Positions 24,621 to 32,964 of a DNA stretch of 64,000 bases are shown here, in pieces. The first letter of the stretch is position 1, and each line of letters begins with the position of its first letter. The stretch is from Novosphingobium sp. Rr 2-17 (GTDB taxonomy: Bacteria; Pseudomonadota; Alphaproteobacteria; Sphingomonadales; Sphingomonadaceae). The stretch spans positions 248,001-312,000 of the forward strand of contig NZ_AKFJ01000085.1 in assembly GCF_000272475.1 (NCBI RefSeq), written 5' to 3'. The notes under the pieces are model-generated. The model searched no databases. It was not told the origin of the DNA and saw only the letters and a program-made list of their open reading frames with translations. Position numbers and translations under genes: made by a program.

Positions 24621-25456
24621 TGGAGGCCGGCGTGACGCAGGCCGGCGTGACGCAGGCCGGCGTGACAACCGAGCCGACCGCCACCCCCGACGTGCTCGCC
24701 GAGCTGGCCGCGCTGCGCGCGCAAGTGGCTTTGCTGAGCGCGAAGGACGAAATCGCCGACCTGGTGACCACATATGCCCGCGCCTGCGACGTCGGCAACG
24801 ATCCCGTGCTCCTGCGTCCCTTGTTCACGGACGATGCGACATGGCACTGCAAGGGTTTCGGCACCTTCACCGGGGGCGACGGCTGTGCGCTCGGACTGAA
24901 AGCCGTTGCGGGCGAGAAGATCTGGTGGTCGCTGCACAACATGATCTCGGTGCAGATCACGCTCGATCCCTCGGGCGAGGAGGCGACCGGCTTTTGGTAT
25001 CTGTGGGAGGCAGCGACCCTGCCTGACGAGCACACCGGCGAGGCGACCGCACACTGGATCGGCGGCACTTATGACGCCCGTTTCCGCAAAGTTGACGGCA
25101 AGTGGCGCTTCAGCAAGATCGAGCTAAAGCTCAACATGTCCACGCCGATTGCCCAGGGCTGGGTCAAGAAGCGCTGGCCGGACGGTACGCGCAAGCAGCC
25201 CTACTTCGTCAATCTGAAACCGGGTGAGACCTATTACTGGTGCAAGTGCGGCAAGTCCGCGACGCAGCCGTTCTGCGACGGCTCTCACCAGAGCGGCAAG
25301 GTCGAACCGGTATCGTTCAGCGTGGAAGAGGGCGGCTTGCAGGCCGTTTGCGGCTGCCGCTATTCCAAGACCAAGCCACTGTGCGACGGTTCGCACCTTA
25401 ACCTCAAATATGACTGGTCGCTGCTGGGCAAGACCGGTCCGGATGACGCCGCATGA
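24620..25456 (+). CDS. SnoaL/NTF2-fold protein fused to two CDGSH iron-sulfur motifs
   Basis: A 278-residue protein made of two parts. Residues ~25-185 are an NTF2/SnoaL-like cone (DEIADLVTTYARACDVGN, then HNMISVQITLD and YDARFRKVDGKWRFSKIEL), the fold of Rieske oxygenase beta subunits. Residues ~195-262 carry two complete CDGSH [2Fe-2S] motifs: C208-x-C210...C219-DGS-H223 and C244-x-C246...C255-DGS-H259, each matching C-x-C-x2-S-x3-P-x-C-D-G-S-H. An earlier in-frame GTG at 24617 is less likely. The N-terminus contains the repeat VTQAGVTQAGVTT. It overlaps the Rieske gene and the TauD gene, so it is made together with them. A small-subunit-like role with a built-in electron carrier is inferred. 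Confidence 0.9.
   Translation: MEAGVTQAGVTQAGVTTEPTATPDVLAELAALRAQVALLSAKDEIADLVTTYARACDVGNDPVLLRPLFTDDATWHCKGFGTFTGGDGCALGLKAVAGEKIWWSLHNMISVQITLDPSGEEATGFWYLWEAATLPDEHTGEATAHWIGGTYDARFRKVDGKWRFSKIELKLNMSTPIAQGWVKKRWPDGTRKQPYFVNLKPGETYYWCKCGKSATQPFCDGSHQSGKVEPVSFSVEEGGLQAVCGCRYSKTKPLCDGSHLNLKYDWSLLGKTGPDDAA
24625..24666 (+). repeat. 15-base tandem repeat, 2.8 copies
   Basis: The unit GGCCGGCGTGACGCA recurs at a 15-base period and encodes AGVTQ-AGVTQ-AGVT at the N-terminus of the CDGSH fusion. Being a multiple of three, changes in copy number keep the frame. Confidence 0.85.
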
Positions 25457-26298
25457 CAACCACACTCGACGTCTCACCGCTCAAGCCGGGATTTGGCAGC
25501 GAAATCCGGGGTGTGGACCTTGCCAGTGCGGATGACGCCGGCCTGGCGAGCGTGGTTGCGGAGTTCCACCGCACAGGCGCGGTGGTCCTGCGTGGGCAGC
25601 ACCTGAAGCCGGAGCAGTTCGTCCGCTTCGGCAAGGCCTTCGGCGATCCCGAAGGCCATACCCTGCAGGATTTCACACTCCCCGGCCACCCGGAGGTCTA
25701 CGTCCTTTCGAACCGCAAGGAAAACGGCAAGCCGGTGGGCGCACACAACGATGGTATCGGTTGGCATACCGATCTCAACTATACCGCGCAGCCCGTGATG
25801 TGCACGATGCTCCACGCGATAGAGGTTCCGCCCGAGGGCAGTGATACGCTGCTGGCCGACCAGTGCGCCGCTTTCGCGGCCTTGCCCGCGGAACGTCAGG
25901 AGGAACTGTCCCGCCTCAAGCAGATCCACAGTTTCGAATATCTCGCCGCCACGCGCAGCGAAGGGCGCAAGGAAGTGCCGCCCGAGGTTCTCCGCGCCAA
26001 TCCCGACGTCGCCCATCCGCTGGTTCGGACCCATCCTGCCGATGGACGCAAGGCGCTGTGGGTTTCTAGCTGCACGCCGGGTTTCGTCGGCTGGTCAGAG
26101 GCGGAAAGCGCGGTGCTGATCGATGAGCTGATTGACTGGGTCACCCAGGATCGCTTCGTCTATCGGCATAAGTGGCAGGTGGGCGATGTGCTGGTATGGG
26201 ACAACCGCTGCACTTTGCACACAGGTACTCTGTTCGACGACACCCGGTACATTCGCGAGGCGCTGCGCATGTGGATCAAGGGCGACAGGCCATACTGA
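25453..26298 (+). CDS. TauD/TfdA-family 2-oxoglutarate dioxygenase
   Basis: A 281-residue Fe(II)/2OG dioxygenase. The facial triad is H105-T-D107 (GWHTDLNY) and H256 (CTLHTG), with R268 and R272 in YIREALRMWIKG as the 2OG-binding arginines. The family includes taurine, 2,4-D and related side-chain oxygenases. It overlaps the CDGSH fusion by four bases (ATGA). Its likely task is to hydroxylate a side chain or ether/amine carbon of the operon's substrate, but this is inference. Confidence 0.92.
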   Translation: MTTTLDVSPLKPGFGSEIRGVDLASADDAGLASVVAEFHRTGAVVLRGQHLKPEQFVRFGKAFGDPEGHTLQDFTLPGHPEVYVLSNRKENGKPVGAHNDGIGWHTDLNYTAQPVMCTMLHAIEVPPEGSDTLLADQCAAFAALPAERQEELSRLKQIHSFEYLAATRSEGRKEVPPEVLRANPDVAHPLVRTHPADGRKALWVSSCTPGFVGWSEAESAVLIDELIDWVTQDRFVYRHKWQVGDVLVWDNRCTLHTGTLFDDTRYIREALRMWIKGDRPY

Positions 26299-26332
26299 TG
26301 CTCTCGCCAAAGCCGGAATCGGGCGACTGCCG

Positions 26333-27097
26333 ATGAGTGTCTGCGTGTTCGGCTCGCTCAGTCTCGACATTGCGCCGCGCCTGCCCGAGCGCGCGCACGG
26401 GGGTCAGACGCTCCTGGTCGATAACAGGACCGAAGTGGTGGGTGGCAGGGGGCCCAATCAGGCCATAGCCTCGGCGCGCTTCGGTGCCGTCACCGCGATG
26501 GCGGGTGCCGATCGGCTGGCACTTGCAGCGCACGGTCTGGAAGCCGTCGGCCCGGACACCCGAGTGCTGCTGTGCCAGATGGAAACGGACATCGCCGCGA
26601 TTGCCACGCTTTTTCGTAGCAAGGAGGCGGCATCGGTGCGTAAGATCATCCGTGCTGCTCCGGCAGTGGCCCAAGGCGCGGAACTGTTCGACCTCGCAGA
26701 TATGCTGATCTTCAATCAGAGCCAGTTCGCGTCCTTCCTCGGTCTCGACCGCGAGCCTGAGACCGTTGAAGACCTTTATGTCGCGCGGCGGCTGCTGACC
26801 AAACCCAATCAGGCAGTCGTGGTCACGCTTGGCCCCACCGGGTCATCTGCAATATGGGAGGACCGGGCGATTTTTGTCCCAGCGTTCACGGTAGACGCCG
26901 TCACCGATACGAGCGGGGCAGGGGACTGCTTCTGCGGTGTTGTCGCCGCCTGCGTCGATCTGGGGATTGGCCCCGAGGACGCGCTTCGCTTTGCCAATGC
27001 CGCCGCCGCGCTCTTCGTACAGGCCCATGGTGCGGCCCCGTCGATCCCGCATCGCGCTGAAATCGACAGCTTCCTCGAAGCGGCCATTCCGCGATGA
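26333..27097 (+). CDS. PfkB-family kinase, shortened
   Basis: A 254-residue ribokinase-like protein, about 50 residues shorter than usual. The N-terminal VFGSLSLDIAPRLPERAHGG and GGRGPNQAIASARFGA match the substrate end, and DTSGAGDCFCG (catalytic D198) the ATP end. After AMAGADRLALAA the sequence jumps to HGLEAVGPDTRVLLCQMETD. The part that normally carries the rest of the lid and the middle strands is missing. The frame is intact. The shortening could abolish sugar binding or mark a changed role. It overlaps the amidase start by four bases. Confidence 0.8.
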   Translation: MSVCVFGSLSLDIAPRLPERAHGGQTLLVDNRTEVVGGRGPNQAIASARFGAVTAMAGADRLALAAHGLEAVGPDTRVLLCQMETDIAAIATLFRSKEAASVRKIIRAAPAVAQGAELFDLADMLIFNQSQFASFLGLDREPETVEDLYVARRLLTKPNQAVVVTLGPTGSSAIWEDRAIFVPAFTVDAVTDTSGAGDCFCGVVAACVDLGIGPEDALRFANAAAALFVQAHGAAPSIPHRAEIDSFLEAAIPR

Positions 27098-28530
27098 CCG
27101 ACCCGACGCTGATGAGCGCCGTCGAGCAAGCACGCCTTGTGCGCGAGCGGCAAATCTCGCCCCGCGAACTAGCGGACGCGACGATTGCCCGGATCGAGCG
27201 GCAGGAGCCGATGCTCCACGCCTTTTGCGCCTTCGATCCTGAGCGGGTGCGGCTGGCCGCAGGGGCGGCGGAAGTCCAGGTGATGCGCGGCGATCCGCTC
27301 GGCCCGCTCCACGGCGTACCCGTCTCGATCAAGGATCTGATCTGCACCAAGGACTATCCAACCCAGTGCGGGTCCGCCGCATACGCGGGCTTCACGCCCG
27401 AAGAAGACGATATCTGCGTCGCCCGCGTGCGCGCAGCCGGTGGCGTGATTCTGGGCAAGACCAACGTTCCCGAGTTAGGCTATGCCGGAATGGGAGAGAA
27501 CGAGCTGTTCCCCACCACCACCAACCCGTGGGACCGGCGAATGACACCGGGAGGGTCGAGTGCGGGCAGCGCGGCTGCGGTGGCCAGCGGCATGGGCGCA
27601 CTTTCGATCGGCAGCGACGGTGCGGGATCGGTGCGTGGCCCCAGCAGTTTTTGCGCATTGTTCGGGATGAAGCCGTCTTTCGGGCGCATCCCGCTATACC
27701 CTGGCTGCCGCGATCCGCGTTACCCCGGCATCAGCAGTTGGGAAAGCTGGGAGCACCTGGGCCCGATGGCGCGCACCGTGGCCGACGCAGCGCTGCTTAT
27801 GTCGGTGATCGCCGGCCCGGACATGCGGGACAGGCATTCGCTGCCGGCGGGCGATGTCGATTGGACCGCAGCGCCCGCCACGCCCCTGCGCAAGCTGCGC
27901 ATTGCTTTCACCCCGGACTTCGGCTTCTCTAAAGTCGATACCCAAGTGCGCGACATTACCGCGCAGGCAGCGCAAGTCTTTGCCCAAGATCTGGGGTGCG
28001 AACTGGTTGAGGCCAGTCCGCCGCTTGCCGACATGTGGGACTTGTTTCTTGCACTGATAATGCGCGATTCCGACCTTGTCGGGATGCGCGCACTGGCCGA
28101 TGCCGGCAGGATCGCGCTGCCTGGCCTGACGCAAATGCTTGCGCATCCCTGGAGCGCGGAGGATTTTACCAACGCCTGGGTCCAGCGCCAGCGTGTTCAA
28201 AATGCGATTTCGGGCTTCATGCAGGAATTCGATCTGTTGTTGACGCCCACGGTCTCGACCCCGGCCTTTGCGCTGGGGAAGTTCGGCCCCGAAACGATCG
28301 AGGGCCTGCCAGCGCACGAGGCCAATAGCAGCCCGTTCACCTATCCATTCAACTGGACCGGCCAGCCCGCCGCGAACGTTCCTGCCGGCTGGACCGTAGA
28401 GGGACTTCCGGTCGGGCTGCAGATCGTCGGGCGGCACCTTGACGATGCGACGGTCTTGCAGGCTGCGGCGGCGTTCGAGGCGGCACAACCCTGGGCGCAC
28501 CGTTGGCCGGACATGGTGACGGTCGGCTGA
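27094..28530 (+). CDS. Amidase-signature hydrolase
   Basis: A 478-residue member of the amidase signature family. The catalytic triad is complete: K80 (VSIKDL), S155 (PGGSSAGSAAAVASG) and S179 (GSDGAGSVRGPS). The family cleaves amides, including aryl-acyl amides and Glu-tRNA transamidation; here the gene sits in a catabolic operon, so a substrate amide is more likely. Starts in the stop of the PfkB gene (ATGA). Last gene of the operon, convergent with uxaA. Confidence 0.93.
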   Translation: MTDPTLMSAVEQARLVRERQISPRELADATIARIERQEPMLHAFCAFDPERVRLAAGAAEVQVMRGDPLGPLHGVPVSIKDLICTKDYPTQCGSAAYAGFTPEEDDICVARVRAAGGVILGKTNVPELGYAGMGENELFPTTTNPWDRRMTPGGSSAGSAAAVASGMGALSIGSDGAGSVRGPSSFCALFGMKPSFGRIPLYPGCRDPRYPGISSWESWEHLGPMARTVADAALLMSVIAGPDMRDRHSLPAGDVDWTAAPATPLRKLRIAFTPDFGFSKVDTQVRDITAQAAQVFAQDLGCELVEASPPLADMWDLFLALIMRDSDLVGMRALADAGRIALPGLTQMLAHPWSAEDFTNAWVQRQRVQNAISGFMQEFDLLLTPTVSTPAFALGKFGPETIEGLPAHEANSSPFTYPFNWTGQPAANVPAGWTVEGLPVGLQIVGRHLDDATVLQAAAAFEAAQPWAHRWPDMVTVG

Positions 28531-28595
28531 AGCACCGGTCGCATCGCTCAAAAGGAAACTGGCGAGATCGCGGTTCTACCGGCTCGCGTGCTGCC

Positions 28596-30131
28596 TTACA
28601 GGGTCACGCCGCGTTTCCAGATGCCGATCGACCGTTCGTCGTTGCGCTCGTTGCAGGTCAGTTCGCCGCTGGCGATCGCAATGATGCGGTCCAGAAGGAC
28701 ATCGGCAGCGAGCGCTATGCCGATGTCGAGCGCCAGCGCCGCGTCGAAGTCTATCCAGCCCGGTTTGCGTTGTGCCAAATCGTGGTTCGAGGCGATCTTC
28801 ATCGTCGGCACCGGGCTTCCGAGCGGGGTGCCGCGTCCGGTTGAGAACAAGGTGAGGGTGGCCCCTGCCGCCGCCAGCGCGGTGGTCGATACGGCATCAT
28901 TGCCCGGCGCTTCCAAAACCGTCAGTCCCGCGCGCGACAAGTGTTCGCCATAGCGGATCACGTCGCACACGGGAGCCAACCCACCTTTCTGCACGGCACC
29001 GAGCGACTTTTCTTCCAGCGTGGTGATGCCACCGGCGATATTGCCGGGGCTGGGGTTTTCCGAAACAGGCTCGCCGTGATCCAGGAAGTAGCGCTTGAAG
29101 CCATTCACCAGCGCGGCCAGCTTTTCGAATACCTCGGCGCTTTGCGCGCGCTCCAGCAGCAAGCCTTCGGCGCCGAACAATTCGGGAATTTCGGTCAGGA
29201 TCGCCACGCCGCCCGCCTGCGTCACCGCGTCCGCCATCCGGCCAATCAGCGGGTTGGCGGTGAGGCCGCTCATCGCGTCTGACCCGCCGCATTTGACGCC
29301 GAGGCGCAGTTTGGACAGCGGCACCCGTTCGCGCTTGTCCATCGCCATGGCGGTCAGAAGGTCGGCAATCAGCGCTTCCCCGGCAGCGAACTCGTCGCCT
29401 TCGGACTGCGCGCGCAAGATTTTCAGGCGATCTCGGTGCTGCCTGGGGATGCGTTCGAGCAGGGCGTCGAGCTGGTTGGATTCGCAACCCAGCCCCAGCA
29501 GCAATACCCCACCCGCGTTGGGATTGAGCGCGAGCGATGCCAGGATCGCCGCCGTCCCGTCCAGGTCCGCTCCCAGTTGAGAACAGCCGAATGGGTGATT
29601 GAAGGCGTGGACGCCATCGACCGCGCCGTTCGCCGTCATCGCGCTGAGCATCGCCTGGCCGCGCACCGCAAGCCGCTCGCCCAGCCGACCGACGCAGCCG
29701 ACGGTGGGCAATATCCATAGCTCGTTGCGGGTGCCGACGCTGCCGTTCGGCCTCACATACCCCTGAAAGACGCGGGCAGGCGAATTCGCCGTCGGCGCGA
29801 TGACCGGGCGGGCGCCAGCGAAGCGATAAGCCTGCTCACCGGAAAGGGCGGTTCGCAAGTTATGCGAGTGGACATGCTCGCCCGGTGCGATGTCTTGCGT
29901 CGCGTTGCCGATCGGGGCGCGGTAGCGGTGCACCGGTTGCCCGCACGCGATGCTGGCGATCGCAAATTTGTGACCTGCCGGCACTGCTCCCAAAAGTTGC
30001 ACCCGGCGATCACCGAGCGTCACGACGTGCCCTGCATCGAGCGATCGAAGAGCGACGGCGACGTCGTCCTCTTCGGCGATCTGGAAAGCGTCTGCGGTTC
30101 GAGCGGCAAGGGGGACGAGAGTTTCTGCCAT
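28596..30131 (-). CDS. uxaA: Altronate dehydratase
   Basis: Dehydrates D-altronate to 2-keto-3-deoxygluconate, the last step of the galacturonate isomerase route. The 511-residue protein has an N-terminal SAF part (about 1-100, with APGEHVHSHNLRTAL), then the UxaA body with FQGYVRPNGSVGTRNELWI, HPFGCSQLG and VKCGGSDAMSGLTANP, the iron-binding region. The start at 30131 is taken because the SAF domain begins right after it. Divergent from GH43; both share one LacI-type site at 30189. The UxaC and UxaB genes are not in the window. Confidence 0.93.
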   Translation of the reverse strand: MAETLVPLAARTADAFQIAEEDDVAVALRSLDAGHVVTLGDRRVQLLGAVPAGHKFAIASIACGQPVHRYRAPIGNATQDIAPGEHVHSHNLRTALSGEQAYRFAGARPVIAPTANSPARVFQGYVRPNGSVGTRNELWILPTVGCVGRLGERLAVRGQAMLSAMTANGAVDGVHAFNHPFGCSQLGADLDGTAAILASLALNPNAGGVLLLGLGCESNQLDALLERIPRQHRDRLKILRAQSEGDEFAAGEALIADLLTAMAMDKRERVPLSKLRLGVKCGGSDAMSGLTANPLIGRMADAVTQAGGVAILTEIPELFGAEGLLLERAQSAEVFEKLAALVNGFKRYFLDHGEPVSENPSPGNIAGGITTLEEKSLGAVQKGGLAPVCDVIRYGEHLSRAGLTVLEAPGNDAVSTTALAAAGATLTLFSTGRGTPLGSPVPTMKIASNHDLAQRKPGWIDFDAALALDIGIALAADVLLDRIIAIASGELTCNERNDERSIGIWKRGVTL

Positions 30132-30188
30132 GGTGTTTCGATACTTCGTTGCCTGCGCCGGGCCAGCATTCGCGCAGCCGATTTTAAT

Positions 30189-30202
30189 TGACACCGGTTA
30201 CC
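30189..30202. promoter_or_regulatory. LacI-type operator A (uxaA/GH43)
   Basis: TGACACCGGTTACC, one of six copies in 30.1-43.4 kb. It lies 58 bases from the uxaA start and 52 bases from the GH43 start. Confidence 0.85.
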
Positions 30203-30253
30203 ACCGCAATAGCGTTCGGTCCAATAAATGATGTCCGGGAGAGCGGAGTGGAG

Positions 30254-31873
30254 ATGGATCGGCGAAGGGCTCTTGGCGTTGCGCTGGGGACAGCAGCGCT
30301 TGCCTCAAGGCCAGGCGGGGCGGGGGCGGGAGTTTCGGGCGATCTTGGTCGCGCCTGCGGGGCGGTATCCGGCAATGGCCGGCCATACCGCCGGGGCTTC
30401 GATAGCCAGCGGATCGCTGATCTGGGTGACGGCACGTTCCTGAACCCAATCATGGCGGGTGACCATCCCGATCCTTCGATCATGAAGGACGGGAAAGACT
30501 ATTACATGACCTTTTCGACCTTTGATTCCTACCCCGGCCTCATCATCTGGCGCTCGCGCGATCTGCTGAACTGGCAACCGATCTCTCCCGCGCTGACGAA
30601 GAACGTCGGGTCGGTTTGGGCGCCCGATATTTGCAAGCACGGCACACGGTATTTCATCTACTTCGCCGCGAAAGCCAGCCCCAACGCCACGTACGTGATC
30701 TGGGCCGATCGTATCGAAGGACCATGGAGCGATCCGATCGACCTGGGCTTGCCGGACCACATCGATCCAGGCCATGCGGTGGGCGAAGACGGATCGCGCT
30801 GGCTGTTCCTTTCAGGCGGTGACCGCATCGCGCTGAGCGAGGATGGCTTATCCACCATCGGGGTCGTGGAGCACATCCACGATCCCTGGCGCTATCCTGA
30901 CGAATGGGACGTCGAGGGGTTCTCCCCCGAAGGCCCCAAGATCGTGCGGCACGCGTCCTACTTCTATCTGGTGACTGCCGTGGGCGGCACTGCGGGACCA
31001 CCCACCGGACACATGGTGATCGCCGCGCGCTCGAAATCGATCCACGGACCTTGGGAGAATTGCCCGCATAACCCGATCGTGCGCACCACCGATCGCTCGC
31101 AGCAGTGGTGGTCACGCGGCCATGCGACCTTGTTCGAAGGACCGGACGGGGACTGGTGGTCGGTCTATCATGGTTACGAGCGAGACTTCTGGACGCTGGG
31201 CCGCCAGACGCTGCTCGATCCGGTGACCTGGACCCAGGATGGCTGGTTTCGCATGGAGGGCGGCGACTTGTCTGGCCCGATCCGTGCGCCCGTGGGCGGG
31301 ACCAAGTCTGGCCCGCATGGGCTGGTGCTGTCCGATGATTTTACGACGCTGGAGTTGGGACGGCGCTGGAATTTCTTCAAGCCGGCGAAGGACGAGGCAC
31401 GCCGTGCGCAAGTTCGAGACAACTGCCTGCACCTTGCAGCCAGCGGCACCGCGCCGGCCAATTCCTCGCCGCTTCTGCTAATCGCCGGGGACCAAGGTTA
31501 CCAATTTCAGTGCGACATAGAGATCGATGCCGGCGCGACTGCGGGCCTATTGTTGTTCTACGATCAGCAATTGTACTGCGGTCTCGGCTTCGATGCAGCG
31601 CGCTTTGTCACCCACCAATACGGGGCCGAGCGCGGCCGACCCGCCAACCCACATGGTCGCCGCATGCTGATCCGCGTGCGTAACGACCGCCATATCGTCT
31701 CTTACCACACCAGTGGTGATGGCGGGCAGACGTGGAAGCGGTTCGACCGAGGAATGGAAGTTTCCGGGTATCACCACAATGTCCGGGGCGGGTTCCTGAT
31801 GCTGCGACCAGGGCTTTACGCAGCCGGCCAAGGAGAGGCGCGGTTCCGGGACTTCCGGTTTCGCGCCCTGTAA
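30254..31873 (+). CDS. Glycoside hydrolase family 43 protein
   Basis: A 539-residue secreted glycosidase, probably beta-xylosidase or alpha-arabinofuranosidase. A Tat-like N-terminus (MDRRRALGVALGTAAL) begins at 30254 after GGAGTGGAG. The five-bladed propeller carries the three GH43 acids: Asp in GDHPDPSIMK, Asp in HIDPGHAVGE, and Glu in VEGFSPEGPKI. A C-terminal beta-sandwich follows from about residue 350 (VLSDDFTTLELGRRWNFFK). The LacI-type site upstream places it in the pectin regulon, where removal of arabinan or xylose side chains fits. Confidence 0.9.
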   Translation: MDRRRALGVALGTAALASRPGGAGAGVSGDLGRACGAVSGNGRPYRRGFDSQRIADLGDGTFLNPIMAGDHPDPSIMKDGKDYYMTFSTFDSYPGLIIWRSRDLLNWQPISPALTKNVGSVWAPDICKHGTRYFIYFAAKASPNATYVIWADRIEGPWSDPIDLGLPDHIDPGHAVGEDGSRWLFLSGGDRIALSEDGLSTIGVVEHIHDPWRYPDEWDVEGFSPEGPKIVRHASYFYLVTAVGGTAGPPTGHMVIAARSKSIHGPWENCPHNPIVRTTDRSQQWWSRGHATLFEGPDGDWWSVYHGYERDFWTLGRQTLLDPVTWTQDGWFRMEGGDLSGPIRAPVGGTKSGPHGLVLSDDFTTLELGRRWNFFKPAKDEARRAQVRDNCLHLAASGTAPANSSPLLLIAGDQGYQFQCDIEIDAGATAGLLLFYDQQLYCGLGFDAARFVTHQYGAERGRPANPHGRRMLIRVRNDRHIVSYHTSGDGGQTWKRFDRGMEVSGYHHNVRGGFLMLRPGLYAAGQGEARFRDFRFRAL

Positions 31874-31888
31874 CCAGGCAAAGCCTGA

Positions 31889-32884
31889 TCAGGCAAAGCC
31901 CACTGTTCGAACCCAGGCGCGCCAAAGCTCGGGCCAGGCCTCCACCGGCTTGCCGATCGTACGGCGCAGCCCGAAGCCATGGCCGCCATGGGCGAACAAG
32001 TGGGTCTCGACGGGAATCTTGCGCGCCTTCAGCGCCGCGCGCAGCAGGATGGTGTTCTCTACCGGCACTACATCGTCGTCTTCGGCGTGGAGCAGGAAGT
32101 GGGGCGGTGCGTCGCCAGGCACGTTGCGGTCGGGCGAATGGGCGGCCTCCAGCGCCGGGGTAGGAGAGGCGCCCAGCAAGTAATGGCGCGATCCCGTATG
32201 GGCGATGGCAGGGTCCATGCTCACCACCGGATAGAGCGGTGCCGCTAGGAACGGGCGCGCAGATAGCTTGTCCGCCGCGTCGACCGGATCGTAGAGTTGC
32301 GCTGCGAAACGCGCCGCCAGATCGGCGCACAAGTGCCCCCCTGCAGAAAAGCCCATGGCCGCGACCCGCTCGGGATCGATGGCGAAGTCCTTCGCGCGAT
32401 GGCGGATCAGGCGCATGGCGCGCTGGGCATCGACCAAGGGAGTGTCGGGGCCGCTCGACCACCCCTCGCCAGGCAGGCGATAGAACAAGACGAAAGCCGT
32501 GAAGCCGCGCGCGGCCAGCCAGCGACCGATCTCGTAGCCTTCCTTATCCACCACGATCCATCGGTAGCCGCCGCCCGGCGTAATCATCACGGCAGCGCCG
32601 TTGGGGCGATCCGGACGAAATACCACCATGCGGGGGCGGGAGATGCCTTTTACCGACCGGTCGGTCACAAGGGTGTCGGTGGAACGCTCGTCCACGGTCT
32701 CCACAAGCGGAGCGGCCAGTTTGGCGGGCGGGCCTTTGGGCCAAAGATCGATGGTTTCGCTGGGCTGCGGCAAGCCGGGCGGCAGCGCCTTGGACGCGGT
32801 CGGCGGCGGCGTCTGGGCATGGGCGCGAAAAGCTGCGCCGGTTGCCAAAGAGCCGGCAATAAGCGCCCTTCGGGTTAAATCCAT
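31889..32884 (-). CDS. Tat-exported alpha/beta-hydrolase, probable acetylesterase
   Basis: A 331-residue hydrolase. The N-terminus MDLTRRALIAGSLATGAAFRA is a twin-arginine signal. The oxyanion loop is TPGGGYRW, the nucleophile elbow GFSAGGH, the acid in AEDDDVVP and the His in GGHGFGL. This pattern is shared with the xylan/pectin acetylesterases of BD-FAE type. A pectin or xylan deacetylating role is inferred from the locus. It follows the large TonB receptor after a strong terminator. Confidence 0.85.
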   Translation of the reverse strand: MDLTRRALIAGSLATGAAFRAHAQTPPPTASKALPPGLPQPSETIDLWPKGPPAKLAAPLVETVDERSTDTLVTDRSVKGISRPRMVVFRPDRPNGAAVMITPGGGYRWIVVDKEGYEIGRWLAARGFTAFVLFYRLPGEGWSSGPDTPLVDAQRAMRLIRHRAKDFAIDPERVAAMGFSAGGHLCADLAARFAAQLYDPVDAADKLSARPFLAAPLYPVVSMDPAIAHTGSRHYLLGASPTPALEAAHSPDRNVPGDAPPHFLLHAEDDDVVPVENTILLRAALKARKIPVETHLFAHGGHGFGLRRTIGKPVEAWPELWRAWVRTVGFA

Positions 32885-32908
32885 CGCTGATCTCTCGCTG
32901 GTCGAAGC

Positions 32909-32952
32909 AAAAAAGTGGCGTGATCCATCACATAATCCGACGGATCACGCCA
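32909..32952 (-). terminator. Terminator between TonB receptor and Tat esterase
   Basis: On the minus strand TGGCGTGATCC pairs with GGATCACGCCA (plus positions 32942-32952 and 32916-32926), followed by CTTTTTT. The stem is 11 bases and perfect. Confidence 0.88.
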
Positions 32953-32964
32953 TCAGGGAGGATA

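Noticed and set aside
24617..24622. GTG at 24617 as start of the CDGSH fusion
   Set aside because: The ATG three bases later overlaps the Rieske stop (TGATG), the usual coupling pattern.
31875..31900. CAGGCAAAGCC direct repeat between GH43 and the Tat esterase
   Set aside because: Two 11-base copies only, one inside the esterase coding end; probably chance or a replication slip, not a functional site.
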